64,000 bases of DNA from Amphirosellinia nigrospora (Eukaryota > Ascomycota > Sordariomycetes > Xylariales > Xylariaceae), in the NCBI GenBank assembly GCA_004123355.1, contig SCHM01000001.1, forward strand, positions 11,604,193-11,668,192. The letters run 5' to 3'. A program made the translations under genes and the position numbers. This document shows, one piece after another, positions 33,779-45,380 of this stretch; position 1 is the stretch's first letter; every line of letters starts with the position of its first letter. The notes under the pieces were generated by a model. That model worked only from the letters and a program-made list of their open reading frames with translations, searched no databases and was not told the DNA's origin.

Positions 33779-35116
33779 CTAGGGAGCAGTCTCTTCTTCC
33801 GTTCGGAAGATCGACCTCCTCTTCTTTTTCTTGGTGGTCAAACCACTTGACGACGCGGGGCTCAGCGCGTCGTCCGCGGCCTTGGCATCGGGTTCAGGTG
33901 TAGGTGTATCATCACTATCGAACTTTGGCTCGGGCGTTGCAGCCTCCTCTGTTCGGAAAATGGACAACTTCTTCTTCTTTTTCTTCTTCGACAGTTTAGT
34001 CGATGGGGCAACGCTGCTTGATTCTTCACGAGGGGGCTCAGGCCCCTGTTCCACATCGAAATTCTCGGCTCGTGGAGGTGAGTATTGAAATTCGACCTTG
34101 GGGACCTCGGGAATGGTTTCTGTAACAGCGATAGGCTCCTCTTCAGACCAGGTAGGTTTCTCGACCGACGTGGCCAAGAACGCATCCCAACCAATAGGGC
34201 TCGCCGCTTCGTACACGACGTTATGTTCGGGCTCAGGTTCAGGCTCAGGTTCTACCTCCGGAGGATCGGGTTCAGGGAAAGCTTCTTCGGCGGGGATAGA
34301 CTCGGGCTGCGGTTCAGGGGAAGCCACTTCCTCTTGCTCGGATGGAACTGGTTCTGCCGGCTCTGGCAGGGGCTCTACCTCGGAAATCGGTTCAGAGTCG
34401 GGAGCTGGCTCTTCCGCGATTGCGACGGGCTCTGGAGATAATGTGGGAGTTTCGGTGTCATGTGGAGCTGCCTCGTTGGTGAGCAGGTTGGCTAAGCTTT
34501 TCAAGATGATATTACTAAAGGATATCACATCCTGCTCAACCTGAAGGTTTGTATAGTCTAGGAATGCGGTCGGAGTCCTGAAAATATCCTTGAGACCCGA
34601 CTGCACGTAAGCGTCGAGCCATGTCTCGCTTGCGTTTGCGTCCAGATTTAAATCTCGCAAGATATTGAGAACAAGTGGGAATGGGAGTTGCAGTGCAAGC
34701 CGCTGGATCTCGTCCTTTGCTATCTCCTGCAATGCAAGCAGTTCGTACTTGCGAGAAGCATTGTAAGCTCCGACGACTGTAGCTAACTCATCGACAAGTC
34801 GTTCATGTTGAGAATTTCCTTTCGGTCGGAGGCATTGGTACGTATCTGTAAGGAGGTAATAGAAGATAACGTGTCCGACCGCCGAAGTCACATCTCGAGG
34901 CAAATACTTCGAGGGGGACGCTTTTCTCCTCGTATTAATTTTGGAGAATTGAGGAATAATGAGCTGGGAACGATGAACTTGGGTCCACTGCCAAAGTATA
35001 CTTCTGTGCTGGCGCTTTCAAACGGACTGGATCACTGTCAGAAACAAGTCCCGAATGATTTATATTGATTGATTACTGCCTACGATGATTCAGGTCTTCC
35101 GTCGTTCTTCAGCCAT
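33779..35116 (-). CDS. BTB/POZ-domain protein with acidic Pro-Glu region and duplicated basic tail motif
   Basis: A likely first exon starts at 35116 (MAEERRKT), then an intron ends at 35027. The next exon gives the BTB fold: EVYFGSGPKFIVPSSLFLNS, SPKLIRGEKRPPRS, then, after a probable one-base loss near 34900, SAVGHVIFYYLLTDTYQCL. A typical fungal BTB C-terminal helical part follows (VVGAYNASRKYELLALQEIA, LPFPLVLNILRDLNL). Residues ~180-300 are Pro/Glu-rich and acidic. The tail carries a poly-Lys run followed by SIFRTEE twice. The family is a common filamentous-fungal BTB group of unknown role, possibly a scaffold or ubiquitin-ligase adaptor. Confidence 0.7.
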
Positions 35117-36865
35117 CGGACTGAAATACGTTATTTCTCTCCTATTTGCAGACCTTAACGGTCGTGAGCTTCGGAGTGTATTGAGTAATCTTGCCATGAC
35201 AAGATTATAATTCCATATGAGAATTTGGAGATAGTGGACGAAAAATGTATATAATGATGCGCCATGGCTCTAATTTTGTTAAGGGTTGTATCCCATGGTG
35301 GTATCAAATGGTGGGGTTGTCGCTGGGTTTCGAATGAGACTGGGCTAATCGTGTATACTTATGCATTATGACTAACAGTTCTAGCTTCCGACCTGACGTA
35401 CTATAAATCAAAGGTTGGGCATTGGGCTGAAATTCATCAAACGAAGGCGCCGTTGAGGGCCACCCGCTACCTATCATTGACCGATTTAAAATTATCTGCG
35501 CTTGCTTGTGTGTCATCTTAGCAGCTATATGCAACAGTGTGGCCGGTGTTGATCAACAAGCATTCGCTCAAATCTAACGACTTGGTCCAGAGCATCGCCA
35601 CCTGTGCTTCAATCATTGCACAGCAAATAATATAGGGCAAAAATTGGTTTCAAGATATTATCCAGTCATTCATTCAATTTCTCAAATCTTCGTCGATTTC
35701 AGCTGGATTTTCAATCTTATTCGCCAAGTCGTTCTAATTATACGTCAACTTATGAGCTGTAAGTCCCACAAAACTACAGGAAACCTGCCAACAAGATTTC
35801 AACCCTTGATATCGGCACGTTCCTCTCTTCTGGTACGAACCTGAGATAAGTCTTGAACACTTGTTCTTGCGCAAACGCCCCAAGATATTTCAAAGGCTGG
35901 GCTGGTTCATACACAGCACACTCTCATTATGTCTTCTTAAGCTTTATCGCGGAGATGTGGAGTCTATATACCGTTGTAGCCAGATGGCGACAACGGCGTC
36001 GTTTTGTCCGTCACATGATGCCTACTATCATTGGGCAGCTAGTAAAGAGACTTGTCACTGGACTCGCGCCCTGATATTATTATTGGAATTTATAACTACC
36101 AAGATCTCGCCCCTAGCGTAGCCACGTTTAATAGACGAACCTTGATTATGTTCACATGTTAAGAACCAAGGCACTCATGACTGCTAATCGGTATTATGTC
36201 CGTCGTTAACCTTCCCACTTAATGTCCCTATTCGGCGACTTTTGATATTGAACATGAGCATATGAAATCCATAGCTGCATAAAAGTCTCCGCATATTTAA
36301 ATATTCACTAGAGGCTCTACAAGTCGCCATCCACCGTGCTTATAACGTTATTCACGCATCTAGCTACGCAAGCCCCACCGAAGCTGCTGACATAGGCGTC
36401 GTTTTGAACGTCAACTAATAGACGCCCGGTCTTGGCATCGCCCGAATAATGCCAGTAGCTTAGAGCTATCGACTGTGGGCGTGGCCTTGCTTGCGCATTT
36501 CCGTTGTAAGCCTTCCTACAAATCTGTCTTCATGACACAGGTTAAGTTGAAAACGTCACGTTCAATATAATGCAGTAAAAGTCCTAGGAGAAAGTCGCAA
36601 TCACCTCGACTCAGTTATAGGAGTTGAATATCGGCGAGTCGTCTTTTCCTAGGCCCTACGTCGGCAATCCTCCTATAACCCCTGAGCGGCTTCACAACTA
36701 CTTGCATTTCAACATGAACATTTTCTTTGCACAGTAATTTGTACTCTGTTGACTTTATAGAACATCATTTATCCCATCTACCCAAGCAGACTGAGATTTG
36801 AAATCTCCGTTCATTGTTGATGATATCTCTCTCATATTCTATATACAAACCTTAGCGGTAACTAG
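35117..36865. other. Gene-poor interval with possible remnants
   Basis: No intact gene is seen. It includes the doubtful ankyrin-like fragment at 35304-35534. Confidence 0.45.
35304..35534 (-). pseudogene. Possible ankyrin-repeat fragment
   Basis: The frame begins with LLHIAAKMTHKQAQIILN, which resembles an ankyrin unit (TPLHIAA...G...LLL). No second repeat is seen and the rest has no motif. It may be a fragment related to the F-box/ankyrin gene nearby, or chance. Confidence 0.2.
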
Positions 36866-37395
36866 CTCGATAAATTCGGACAATGTATTAACCTCGCCAA
36901 GCAAACGGCTGGAAGTGATTCCAAGCGTCAGAATAGGCCTCAATCCATTTCATCTCACGCTGATGAGAAGGAGGGCACATTACGCCACGTCAAATACGTT
37001 ATTGACAAAGTGGTGGGTGAAAATCTCGAGGAGGTGCTTGCCCAATACGGTAAGTGGTCTTCATTGGCCTTAAATGATAGTGATCTCACTGCTTGAAATC
37101 CATCGTGGCTCATCTTTTGTCGACAAGACGTGAAAGTATTCTCTCGCTTCTCTTTCACATCCGCAAACTTGCCAATATCTGAAAAGGTTGTCAGTGAAAG
37201 AGATTAATAGTAACTGAGAATGACATCACCTACATAGACGAAAAGTCTTCACCCGTGCGTCCACAACAGCAAAGCATCTTTGTCGAATTGGAAGCGCGGC
37301 AGAACCTAATCGCACGAAGATCGTCTGTGGTAGTAGTAAGGCAGTGCTCCATGAACATCTCTGCTGAATCCCTTAAAAGATTTGCCGAGGTCTAA
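36866..37395 (+). CDS. Unrecognised three-exon gene, 5' end missing
   Basis: Exons 36866..37049, 37128..37193 and 37238..37395 join in phase (408 bases, 136 codons with stop). The donors are GTAAGT and GTGAAA. The product reads LDKFGQCINLAKQTAGSDSK, then HVKYVIDKVVGENLEEVLAQ, then DVKVFSRFSFTSANLPISEK, and ends in NISAESLKRFAEV. Charge pattern and helix-like stretches look like real protein, but I do not recognise a domain. The start exon is not found; an acceptor (ACTAG) precedes 36866. The stop lies 12 bases from the stop of the convergent F-box/ankyrin gene. The first exon may be obscured by an indel, since a second open frame overlaps it. Confidence 0.45.
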
Positions 37396-37407
37396 GCATG
37401 CACCCAT

Positions 37408-38667
37408 TTACCGCAACTTGAGACGATAATCCAAGAAGAGTCGGATGGTTTCTTCATTGTGGCGCCCAGTGGTTGCGGCCCTGGTTGCAGCAGCGTACGC
37501 TTCTGTCCAAATGGTGGTGTTCGACTTCGTCATTTCCAAGATTATCCTTGTTATCTCCAATTGACGATCACTGACGACACATTGGCGGAGTATGTGTGTC
37601 ATGTAATCTTCACTAAATGGGACAATCTCAAGAAGTCTTTTGGCGTTTTCGAAACTCCCACGCGAAATCGAACGCGACAATATTGTTCTGCAATAGGGGA
37701 CACACTCCTCAGGACCATGCAACCCACAGGGCCACCTATCATCTTCATACGCGAGTGGCACATAGGTCCCAACATCGTCATAATAATAGGTAGCGACCAC
37801 TGAGCGTCCGCGCCTATTGATACCAAGTACTCGACCCAATCAGGGTTATCTGCTGACGCGTAGTCGAAGAGTACTCTGGCGAGGATGTCAAAGGTTTTTG
37901 CTGGATCTAGCCGTTCACAAGCCAGAACTGCCGCGACGCCAGGCTTCCACCGCGTTAACACTGCAATACTCAGTCAATCATTGCCAATTTCAGAAAATCA
38001 GACACTTATTATACTAGGACTAAATTCCGGCGCCTGGGTAATTATTCAAATAAGAAAACGGGTCTGAAAATTACTCACCTGCCTCACAAAGAGCCAGCGG
38101 GCGAACCGAGACACTGGGGTTTGCAAGGAGTCTCTCTGTCAAATCCGAATTCTCATGTCTAATAGCAATTTCCAAGGCCGAGTCGTAACCGCCGTATGCC
38201 CTGAGGGACTGCCAAATGGTGGTCCCATCTCCAATATAGGCGTGCTGGACGTTGATATTTTCCCCTTTCTCTTCAAGCAGAGACACAATATCCATACGAT
38301 TATTCTCGATGGCCGAGAATAGGAGAGGCATCGGACGTGGTATGTGAATGACCAGGTCATCGCTCAATATGCAGATACCAAACTGTGTGAAAGAATCAAT
38401 GGCCAGCCGAAAGGAATTGCTATTCCAAGCCTGGTAGAATCCATATCTGATGAAATCCTGGGCTTTCTCACTGTCATTCCTGTATACTCTCGCCATTCGG
38501 ATATACAGGTAACGCTCGAGAAACATTCTTAGGGACCTATTACAACTTCTCAAGTGGTAGATATCCGAGATGCTGAGGTCATCGCAGATGCAAAACATTA
38601 AATCCAGAGAGACTTGGTGAATTTTGGACCGCTCGGTGAGCTCTGTTGGCGCTCTTTGTGCATCCAT
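37408..38667 (-). CDS. F-box and ankyrin-repeat protein
   Basis: Exons 38079..38667 and 37408..37960 with donor GTGAGT, in phase. The N-terminus resembles an F-box (IHQVSLDLMFCICDDLSISD, then LRSCNRSLRMFLERYLY). Ankyrin-like units follow (PMPLLFSAIENNRMDIVSLL, SALEIAIRHENSDLTERLLA, VEYLVSIGADA). The rest is divergent, with WPCGLHGPEECVPYC and FENAKRLLEIV. A frame change at GADAQ (about 37800) fits one missing base. The ATG at 38667 is chosen because it opens the F-box frame. A TATA-like tatataaata lies only a few bases upstream, so the true start could be internal. A role as a substrate receptor of an SCF ubiquitin ligase is an inference. Confidence 0.65.
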
Positions 38668-38805
38668 GTCGAAGTATTTATATACCCTGCGGAATCTGAA
38701 CTTGAGTAAAAGGAATATGGAATTGGTTGAGGGTGAGTCGGAGAATGCTGCAAATAACGGGTTAATTTTGCATATAAATGTTGAAGTGGGGGATGGAAGC
38801 CTCAA

Positions 38806-39754
38806 GGACTAGAAGTTCTGGCATCCGGAAATAGAGTCCTTTATACCACAGTCGCCCTCCGTCAAACACAAGTCATGAACTATGTTCATTCCTTTTTTTT
38901 TCTCAAATGACTCACACCCCACGAAACTTGAGCAAACACACTGATTAAGGGCAATTTCGTACCACAAACAGTGACAAACAGTCGCGCCCTCCATGTCAAC
39001 GGACAAACCCCCAAGGGGCGTGTCTAACAGCACTAATCAGACAAATAAGTTCTATGCCACCTCTTTTTGGAATTAGTTCTCCCAACGCGGCAACACCTGG
39101 ATCCAATCAGAACCAGCTTAGTTCCCACTGATGTGTAAGGTCGAAGATAATATCATTTAAACTTATATAATATATAAATATGTTTTGCTCGCCAGGGGTT
39201 GGGCATACTCCACTATATTATATATCCTACTCAGTTTAACTTACGATGGTACAGGAGCGGAAAGCTCAAGACGGCTAAGGAGGTTTACATAGGGGTTCGT
39301 GAGAATGGATACACCTCTTACACCTTTACAACCCCCCTAAATAAACCTCGTTTTGTATCCCTACAATAACCAAAATTACCCTAGCTTCCTCGTCTATGCC
39401 AGATTAAAATGATTTAATTGCTCATAACTGCACAGCTTCATTTGAACCGTACCTTATTAACCCCGAGACATGCAACATATTCTACATTCTGATCTAACAC
39501 TTACTAATGTGAGATTATGGTTCATCAACAAGGTGAGCTAGCAGGACATCGGTCACTTCGTGTTTGGAAATTCCCGAAGCATAGTAGTGGGCGACTTGCT
39601 AATCGGTCGAATGTGTGAGTTACTTCTTCTCATTCCTATTCTCTGGCATAACATAGAGGAAACTTTCTATCTCACGAAACCCGCTTGTACTGTAACTGGA
39701 GTACCACGAAAACTCTTCGTCGAGCTCGCGGGTAAAAATTGGGCAATTATCTAA
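38806..39754. other. AT-rich intergenic stretch
   Basis: Very AT-rich around 39150-39180 (tatataatatataaatat). No gene is seen. Confidence 0.5.
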
Positions 39755-40696
39755 TCAGTCAAAATACCTCGGAATCTCCCTCCTCACAAAATCCTCAAAG
39801 CTCGTCGGGGCACGGCCAGTGATTTTCTCCACATCTCCTTTGGCATCCTCATATTCCTCAGCAGCATACAGCGCCCTAGTGTCAACCATACCCTTACATA
39901 GTGAACGCGCCACAGGCTCCGGGACCCCCATAGCCTCCGTATTAGCGAGGAATTGCTCCGCCGTCATAGTATCGACCTTAACAGACGGCCTTCCCGTCGC
40001 GGCCAACTCGCGGTTAATAATCTCCACTGCTGGGCCTGCGACAGCAGCACCGGCCCGTAGACATTCACGACATCCCTGTCGCTTCGCGGATTGACGAGCA
40101 GGGCGCCGGCCACGCGACCGAGGTCCGCGGGATCGATGGGTCGTGGAGGACGTCGGGCTCGAGGACTTTCGCTTCTTTCTTGGTGACTTTGTCGAGGTAG
40201 AGGCGCATCTGATTACTCGCGAAAAAGCCCGCGCGGACCGCCGTGTGCGATACGCCCAGGTCCTGTAGCGCCATCTCGACCTGCGCGTGGTTCCAGGGGA
40301 TGAAGTGGTCGGGCCCCACGGATCTGAGGTCGCGCACATTGACCAACTGCAGGGTCGATAGGAATACGATGTGTTTGATAGTAGCCGAGTCGCGTAGTGC
40401 CGTGAGCACTCCGCGCATGTTGTCTGGTGTCTCTACAGAGTAGAGAAACGCCGCTTCCGCGCCGGTTTCGCGGACCGCGCGTTCTACGTCTTTGGGGTCG
40501 CCTACGCTTGCTTGGATGCGCTGTAGGCCAGCAGCGCGCTCCGCTTCCGGCGTTATCCACTCGTTCTTCTTAGTGATGTCGCGCATGGCCATCGTGACGC
40601 TGGCACCACGGGCTGCGGCCTCCAGGGCTGCGGCAGCGGCGACTTCGCCGGTGGCGCCGAAACGAGGACTTTGGAGAGAAGTGGTGATGACGGCAT
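39755..40696 (-). CDS. NmrA-like / NAD(P)-binding atypical short-chain dehydrogenase
   Basis: The start MPSSPLLSKVLV leads, after a one-base loss near 40655, to FGATGEVAAAAALEAAARGA. This is the GxxGxxA-type dinucleotide loop of the NmrA family. Further marks are GDPKDVERAV, AAFLYSVET, IKHIVFLSTLQLV and GVSHTAVRAGFFASN, then, in another frame beyond about 40120, MTAEQFLANTEAMGVPEP and the end FEDFVRREIPRYFD. About 313 residues. NmrA-like proteins are NAD(P)-sensing regulators or reductases; this one has no assignable substrate. Confidence 0.75.
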
Positions 40697-42177
40697 GATT
40701 AGGATGATACGATTGAGATAAGGTGGTTTGAGTTGATATGAGGGGGATTTCCTAGGTGATGTTTAATTTAGGTCTGTGTGGTGTTTGTTGTAAGACATAA
40801 TCTTCCATTTTCATTTTTCGGGATTGCCTCCTTTAATAACAAGCATATCCCCATGATTCAACTTGAGGCTTCATGACCTCGACGCTATCATCTAGTCACA
40901 TTTAGCACCGCACAGATATTGGTATTAGTCAGTACCCAAATTGAAGGTTTTCGCGGTCGCATAGCCGCATACGAGTATGTCGGATCCGAGTCACTAGGTC
41001 GGAGTTTACGTGAATTACCTAAAATGGAATTCGACTTTCCGATGATCTTACATTCGATTGGTTCGCGTCTCTTCCCCACTCTTCGCTAGATTAGAATGTC
41101 TCGAGAATTCAAGGCGAGGCTAGTGGCGTGATGACGATATAGTCTGAATACAAGGCTAAGGTTCGTTGAGCATTGCTAGGATTGACTAAAATTCTAGCAA
41201 TTATGTAATTCACTCTGCGAGCTAAGAGGGCGGTTATCTGTGGGGCAGCGGACTATTAGTAATGACGTGGCTGTTAAACCTCTTGGCTGTTGCATTTCTG
41301 TAGAATTGGGGCATAGGGGGGGATGTCTAAGTCCAGAGTAGTCAAAGCCTGTGGGATGAGTCGTGTCAACCCGAATCTCATCTAGAAGAATCTCGGTCAT
41401 CGCTAAAATAAGACCCGAGGCAACACTAATGCATAGCTCTGCTGGTGAGAAGGGTAGCTGTCTGCAAGCGTAAGGGCACTCGAGCCTTCGTTGTGAAAGT
41501 AGAAGCTTTGGGACGGGGAACCGAGAAAATTTGTCATCTAGCAAACTCTAGAACAACTACGTCAGTCACTTCCTCGTCAAATAGATGTCTGAACCCTGTA
41601 CAATGGTAATGACACAAGAAGTATAGCGGAGTTTTTCTAGACCCAGTTAAAAAAGCAACAAGATCTTTAATAGAAAGCTGGAAAATATGTATTTCGCCCT
41701 TTTACAAGAATAGTGAAGAGATGTTTGCTGTAAGATATGAATTCTATTTGCGGCGATGGTAATTACTCGAAATTTACTGAGGGAGACCCACTCCAATCTC
41801 GAGTTTGCCAGCCATAGTTCAATAGAAGCTCAAATGTTGCGACTTGAGACATGCCGTACGTACTACTATTGGTTGCACACAGAGTCATTGACGTGGAACA
41901 CAAGAAGAAAACAATTTTCGCGTGGGTGATAGCGTTTACATTGTAGACAACACATTGAATAAGAGCCGAAAATAGATTTCCCTGCCCGAGTCATTACTGT
42001 TGGTGACTAGGTAGGTACCTAACAATGCAAGGGAAACATGAACTGGCCAAGACCTGGGCCACCTTGGGACATTGTAGGCCAGAAACCGAGTGTTATTCTA
42101 CTATACTCGGAAGATTTATTATCAACGGCAGTCCGTATAACCAGAAACCCTATGTCAAGGAAAAGCTAAGGGGTTGC
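40697..42177. other. Gene-poor interval
   Basis: A 116-codon minus-strand frame (41194-41544) has no recognisable motif. Nothing else is supported. Confidence 0.45.
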
Positions 42178-42410
42178 TGTCACACGGATTTTCAGCCCTC
42201 GTTTTATTTGTTCCATTTTGGGATATATTGGCTACACAGGCCAACGGAGGTCCGTTGGGGTAGCCCGAAATCTGTGTATATATAGGCTAGTCGGGTCCCC
42301 AGTCCTCTGGAAAGGAATCTAGAGAGTAAGAGGTCCTTTGACGCCATAGCCAATTATTAGATCTGAAGCTGAATTCCCAAGCCCTCAAACAGAGCCCTTG
42401 TGACAGTTGC
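42173..42410 (+). repeat. Target-site duplication GTTGC flanking the solo LTR
   Basis: GTTGC stands at 42173-42177 and again at 42406-42410, directly outside the two LTR ends. A 5-base duplication is normal for LTR retrotransposon integration. Confidence 0.9.
42178..42405 (+). mobile_element. Solo LTR, 228 bases, looks whole
   Basis: It begins TGTCACACGG and ends CCCTTGTGACA, so the termini form the inverted repeat TGTCACA/TGTGACA with the canonical TG...CA. It is flanked by a perfect 5-base duplication and has an internal TATA-like tatatatagg near 42280, where an LTR promoter would sit. There is no internal region and no second LTR, so it is the product of LTR-LTR recombination. The intact ends and duplication make it the youngest copy in the window. 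Gypsy or Copia type cannot be told from the LTR alone. Confidence 0.92.
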
Positions 42411-43160
42411 AAAGACAGGTAGTTTGCCCCTAACAACTAGCCTCGGGAAACCATGATGCTGGCGTAGAAAGGATTGATATCTAATGGAAGAGCTGTATCA
42501 TATCTCCGTCTATGTTCTAATGTATATTCAAAGATCATCAACCTCCTGATGTGACGGGTTTCCCCAGAGCTTCCCTTCCTTGTGACGAGGAAGGTAGCTT
42601 TATTTAGTTCGCTCTTAGCAATACCCAGCTGGGGGCGGGATGGCATATTGGTTATGGTCACTCTCCACTGGTGATTCTACACGCGTCTAGCATTGGGATG
42701 ATACCCAGGGATTAATTACTCATGGTAAAAATGTCGTGGATTTGTATCATCGAGCAATTATTCCGGCTATCCCTTACTTGTAGTTCCATTACGGCCAGGG
42801 GTTGCCATTTGCATTTGCGATACGTTCAATACAGCCTAACTGTTAGCATAATCATACGAGTCAACTTCCTTTTACAGTTTTGAGATATTAAATGAGATGG
42901 GAGACCTGTCACGGCGAGCCAATTGGTTCAAGTCTCACTTGAAGCGTTGCCCGTTTAAGCTCGCCGACGGCGCGGGCGGGTTGCATGGAGTCAGATCGAA
43001 TCACCCTTGAGGAATCGCTTTGATATAAAACATTACGTCTGGTGTTTATAAACCTCGGTATGTTTAGAATAATACAATTATTTGCGTATTCCTCTATGGA
43101 AAAACGTTGTTGATATATTAGCCTATTAGCATAACCTCGCCTCATCATCAGTCAATCCAG
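42411..43160. other. Intergenic, 5' of the SDR gene
   Basis: No supported gene. Confidence 0.45.
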
Positions 43161-44157
43161 ATGAATCCAGTCAACACAAAACCCTACCAGCTCCCAGCTG
43201 ACGCTACCTGGTTCAGTAAGAAACCTTTTCCTTCAACTGACAAACTAACGTCGAGTCGTAGTCACCGGTGCTCGAGCGCATCGGTCGTGCTATCGCAGAG
43301 TAGTAGCCAGCAAGGCCAGCGCCTCATCGCAACGGCTCGAAACCCATCCAGCTTATCATACCTTCCGCAAAACGAAGCCATCCTCAAGCTAGCTCTAGAC
43401 GTCGCATCACCCGCCCTCGTCGGGGCGGCTTTCAAGGCGGCGGCGGATCACTTCGGGATGAGTTCCACATCGACGTCCTCGTGAACAACGCAGGGTACGA
43501 GTTAGCGGCGACACCGAGGCGGCGACCGAGAAAGAAATGCATGACCAGCTCGAGACCAACTTCTTCGGCACCGTGCGCGTGACCACGGCTGCCACGAAAG
43601 TGATGCGGCAGTCGAAGGACCATCGCGGGGGTATCATCTTCAACATCTCCTCGCTCGCTGGGGTGGCTGCTTTCCCCGGCCAGGCCTTCTACCACGCGAG
43701 TAAATTCGCCGTGGAAGGCTGGTCAGAGTCTTTCGCACGAGAGCTGCACCCGGATTGGAATAGTGAGTTTGTTGTTATTCCCTCTCCAAACATTTCGTCG
43801 GCTAACGTGCTCGTCTTCTCTATGGCAGTCAACATCTGCATTGTCGAGCCAGGTGGCGTGAGAACAAATTTCGAGCATGGAAGTAAGAGGTATACCAAGG
43901 TTCACGAAGCGTACGATGGTGCCGACATGCCGGCACGCCGGTTGGCCGCTTGGGTGAAGAAAGGCGTCGCATCTGGTGCCGGGACCCCGCCCTCTGCCGT
44001 GGCTGAGGTTCTGTACCTTGTTGCTAGCCGAAACGACAGGATTCCTCTCTGGCTACCGTTGACTAGCACCGCTGCTCAGCTGATAAAGACGAAGCTGGAG
44101 GCGCGTCTCGAGAACTTGGAGACGGTGAAAGACCTGACACCCATCGATAAGAAGTAA
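43161..44157 (+). CDS. Short-chain dehydrogenase/reductase
   Basis: Exons 43161..43215, 43262..43762 and 43829..44157. The first join restores TWFITGA, the start of the TGxxxGxG cofactor loop; the glycine part is blurred by frame changes near 43275 and 43310. LIATARNPSSL, LDVASPALV, DVLVNNAG, NISSLAG and YHASKFAVEG give the NNAG motif and the Ser and Tyr-x-x-x-Lys of the catalytic set. IVEPGGVRTNF follows the second intron. This is a classical SDR of about 290 residues, NAD(P)-dependent, similar to fungal oxidoreductases often annotated as retinol-dehydrogenase-like. One further frame change (about 43465-43510) looks like missing bases. Confidence 0.88.
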
Positions 44158-44724
44158 GCTAGGTGGCCAAGCGAGTCTACATTTTAGGCCAAAAATCTAG
44201 TTAATCGATAGATACAAACATTTCTTGCCATACTTACTTTCATACGTATAGTTTATCGTTATATAAACCCGTTGCAATTAATTATCATGTCGTGAAGCAG
44301 AACGCTGCAGACATGATGATAGTTTTGGCACTTGAAATACTCACTTTTCATCTGACTCCCCGAAGTAAACCGACCAGTCATAAGCTATAGTAAGTAGTTT
44401 GACGCTCTTAACTATGCAATTCGTTATGCTTAAAACTGACGATATAATACAGCTATGCTTCATTACCTAAGTAATACGTGTCTCTGCCTAGGCTATAAGA
44501 ATGTAGGTAAGTGATCTGGGGATTGATTATCTTTCTAAGCTCCCGAGCCAAAGTCCGTGTTTTTGCTACGCTAACTTGACATTGAAAAATACTACCTAGC
44601 CCAAGATGGCTTTGAATGACATCCGCTTCCTGCTCAATCTCTTTTGAGATTTCGGGTGACGGGGCAGTATTTGACGAGTACGACTTCCAATCAAGAGTAA
44701 TATTTTGCGCGCGAATGTCAGACA
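44158..44724. other. Intergenic between SDR and tRNA
   Basis: A 90-codon minus-strand frame (44453-44725) has a protein-like composition but no motif, and is listed only as a doubt. Nothing else is seen. Confidence 0.4.
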
Positions 44725-44814
44725 AGTCGTATGTTCTAATGGTTATGATTTCTCGTTCACATTGATGTGTTCAAAGTCCCGAGAAGGTTCCGTGTTCGAT
44801 CCACGGTACGACTA
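44725..44814 (+). tRNA. tRNA-Val (CAC) with a 17-base intron
   Basis: The acceptor stem AGTCGTA/TACGACT pairs over all seven bases, followed by discriminator A. The T arm is CCGTG-TTCGATC-CACGG (perfect), and the anticodon stem is TCTCG/CGAGA. The loop TTCACA...C gives anticodon CAC at 44758-44760 with a 17-base intron after position 37 (44762-44778), the canonical place. The B box GTTCGATCC is exact. The D arm is the weak point: TGTTCTAATGGTTATGAT forms only two good pairs, and the A box departs from consensus. A run of seven T (44823-44829) ends the unit. It may be a functional copy or a slightly decayed one. Confidence 0.75.
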
Positions 44815-44822
44815 TCAGACTG

Positions 44823-44829
44823 TTTTTTT
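44823..44829 (+). terminator. RNA polymerase III terminator of the tRNA
   Basis: Seven T in a row, eight bases after the tRNA 3' end. Confidence 0.8.
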
Positions 44830-45380
44830 GTTGCCAGATTGACACATAAATCATAACAATCTTCTCTTTTTGGAACCTTTATAACTTACAATATCCCGGT
44901 AATTGGTGCTGCAGAGGTTATTTCGCTCTGTTGTATTGCTGAATCGAATTTTGTTACAAATAGGGGGTCGGTTTTACCCTAGCGGACAACGCCAAAGTTT
45001 AGGCGACAGATGGGGAGAGCTCCAGTCAGATTCAAGCTAATAGTACACTTGTTATATTGCCACAACCTACATAAATCGAGTTTCGAATGCAAGTATTGAG
45101 TAACAATGCGGTTTGTGTTAATAGATGGATGTCATCAACCTCAAAATACCGACTATTAGATATACTATGAGTCCGGGGGAACTCGCGAGTATTGGCAAGG
45201 AGATCACTAAGATATCGCCTCATATCAAAACATCTTTAATACTAATAAAGGGAGAAACGTACTATTAAGATCCTCTAGCCATAGTCACTCGACACAGTCA
45301 GGTGGAAATTACTTCCAAAAGTTCAGGGATGGTATCATAAAGGTTATTAAATGTTGTTTTAATATAGCATAGCCCCCCCT
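44830..45380. other. Intergenic
   Basis: No gene is supported. Confidence 0.5.

Noticed and set aside
34098-34544. Gly/Ser-rich 148-codon frame with repeats
   Set aside because: It is the antisense of the Pro/Glu-rich segment of the BTB protein.
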